From: Dehalococcoidia bacterium
GTDB taxonomy: Bacteria; Chloroflexota; Dehalococcoidia; SZUA-161
DNA: 6,954 nt
NCBI GenBank assembly: GCA_020344295.1
Contig: CP070819.1
Coordinates: 2,007,891-2,014,844, forward strand
Direction: 5' to 3'
The position numbers and the translations under genes were made by a program. Of the stretch, positions 6,722-6,954 are shown piece by piece (position 1 is the stretch's first letter; every line of letters starts with the position of its first letter). The notes under the pieces are model-generated. The model worked only from the letters and a program-made list of their open reading frames with translations, was not told the DNA's origin and made no database searches.

Positions 6722-6954
6722 TCACCTCACAGCCGCTCTCGCTTTGGTCTCCGCGCGGGAGATCCTGGCGAAAAGCTGGTAATCGGCAGTGATGGTGAAC
6801 TCCGCCTTGGGAAATTCCCCTTCCTGTAGTGAAACATCGGTCACCACACCGTCGACGATCTCATTATAGATCGCCCGATCTTTACCATCAGGGCAGTTCT
6901 TGTTTACGGTAAGCATAGATGAGGTGATGTATTTCATTCTCTCTGGGGTCAGTT
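6722..6954 (-). CDS. Small protein, possible SCP2-like (sterol carrier) domain, partial
   Basis: The frame is open to the right edge of the window. An internal ATG at 6935-6937 would give 71 residues, but the codons before it (reading L-T-P-E-R) remain open and look like protein, so the true start probably lies outside. The pattern 'YNEIVDGVVTDVSL...AEFTITADYQLFARI' resembles SCP2-type lipid/acyl-CoA-binding domains ('f.v.DG....v......adftl..dy..w..i..G'). The usual final stretch, in which 'AxxsGK' is followed by a last helix, is missing: the frame ends at TGA right after 'TKARAAVR'. It sits 86 bp upstream of the molybdoenzyme on the same strand and could be cotranscribed with it. If the assignment holds, it would bind a hydrophobic acyl or lipid substrate. 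The call is tentative; a small uncharacterised protein is the alternative. Confidence 0.5.
   Translation of the reverse strand, partial: LTPERMKYITSSMLTVNKNCPDGKDRAIYNEIVDGVVTDVSLQEGEFPKAEFTITADYQLFARISRAETKARAAVR

Noticed and set aside
6865..6876. TATAGATCGCCC also present in the intergenic hairpin (3745-3756)
   Set aside because: It lies inside the SCP2-like coding frame, lacks the flanking partner arm, and a single 12-base match is compatible with chance.

Overview
The window (about 7 kb, moderate GC, bacterial-style genes with Shine-Dalgarno sites) looks like a chromosomal fragment of an anaerobic or facultatively anaerobic bacterium that degrades acyl-CoA or aromatic compounds. The acyl-CoA dehydrogenase, the soluble molybdopterin enzyme and the PAS/GAF histidine kinase resemble, from memory, proteins of uncultured Chloroflexota (Dehalococcoidia) and anaerobic Deltaproteobacteria. 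That placement is an impression and was not tested.

Layout, left to right. (1) 1-921, plus strand: the C-terminal three quarters of an acyl-CoA dehydrogenase, running in from the left edge and interrupted by one in-frame TAG at 520-522. The two halves are in the same frame and both look conserved. (2) 922-1130: a 209-bp gap between convergent genes, with no clear terminator. (3) 1131-3404, minus strand: a 757-residue soluble PAS-GAF-PAS sensor histidine kinase without a partner regulator in the window. (4) 3405-3931: a 527-bp divergent intergenic region with a hairpin-forming repeat, a CACTTA dyad with a distant inverted copy, and a plausible sigma-70 promoter for the next gene. (5) 3932-4396, plus strand: a single-domain VOC (glyoxalase / methylmalonyl-CoA epimerase type) protein. 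(6) 4437-6635, minus strand: a 732-residue cytoplasmic molybdopterin (Mo or W) oxidoreductase of the DMSO-reductase superfamily with an atypical N-terminal Fe-S motif. (7) 6722-6954, minus strand: the end of a small protein that resembles an SCP2-like lipid/acyl-CoA-binding domain, cut by the right edge.

The metabolic genes share a theme: acyl-CoA dehydrogenation, a VOC enzyme of the epimerase/dioxygenase/lyase type, a possible acyl/sterol carrier domain, and a molybdopterin enzyme acting on an unknown substrate. They are not one operon, because strands alternate, so joint function is inference. The kinase could sense a redox or small-molecule signal, but nothing ties it to a target. The points most worth a second look are the lone amber codon in the dehydrogenase, the loss of one Fe-S cysteine in the molybdoenzyme (with an Asp that may match the catalytic Asp of acetylene hydratase), and the repeat-rich intergenic region. 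I see no CRISPR array, insertion sequence, tRNA or rRNA.
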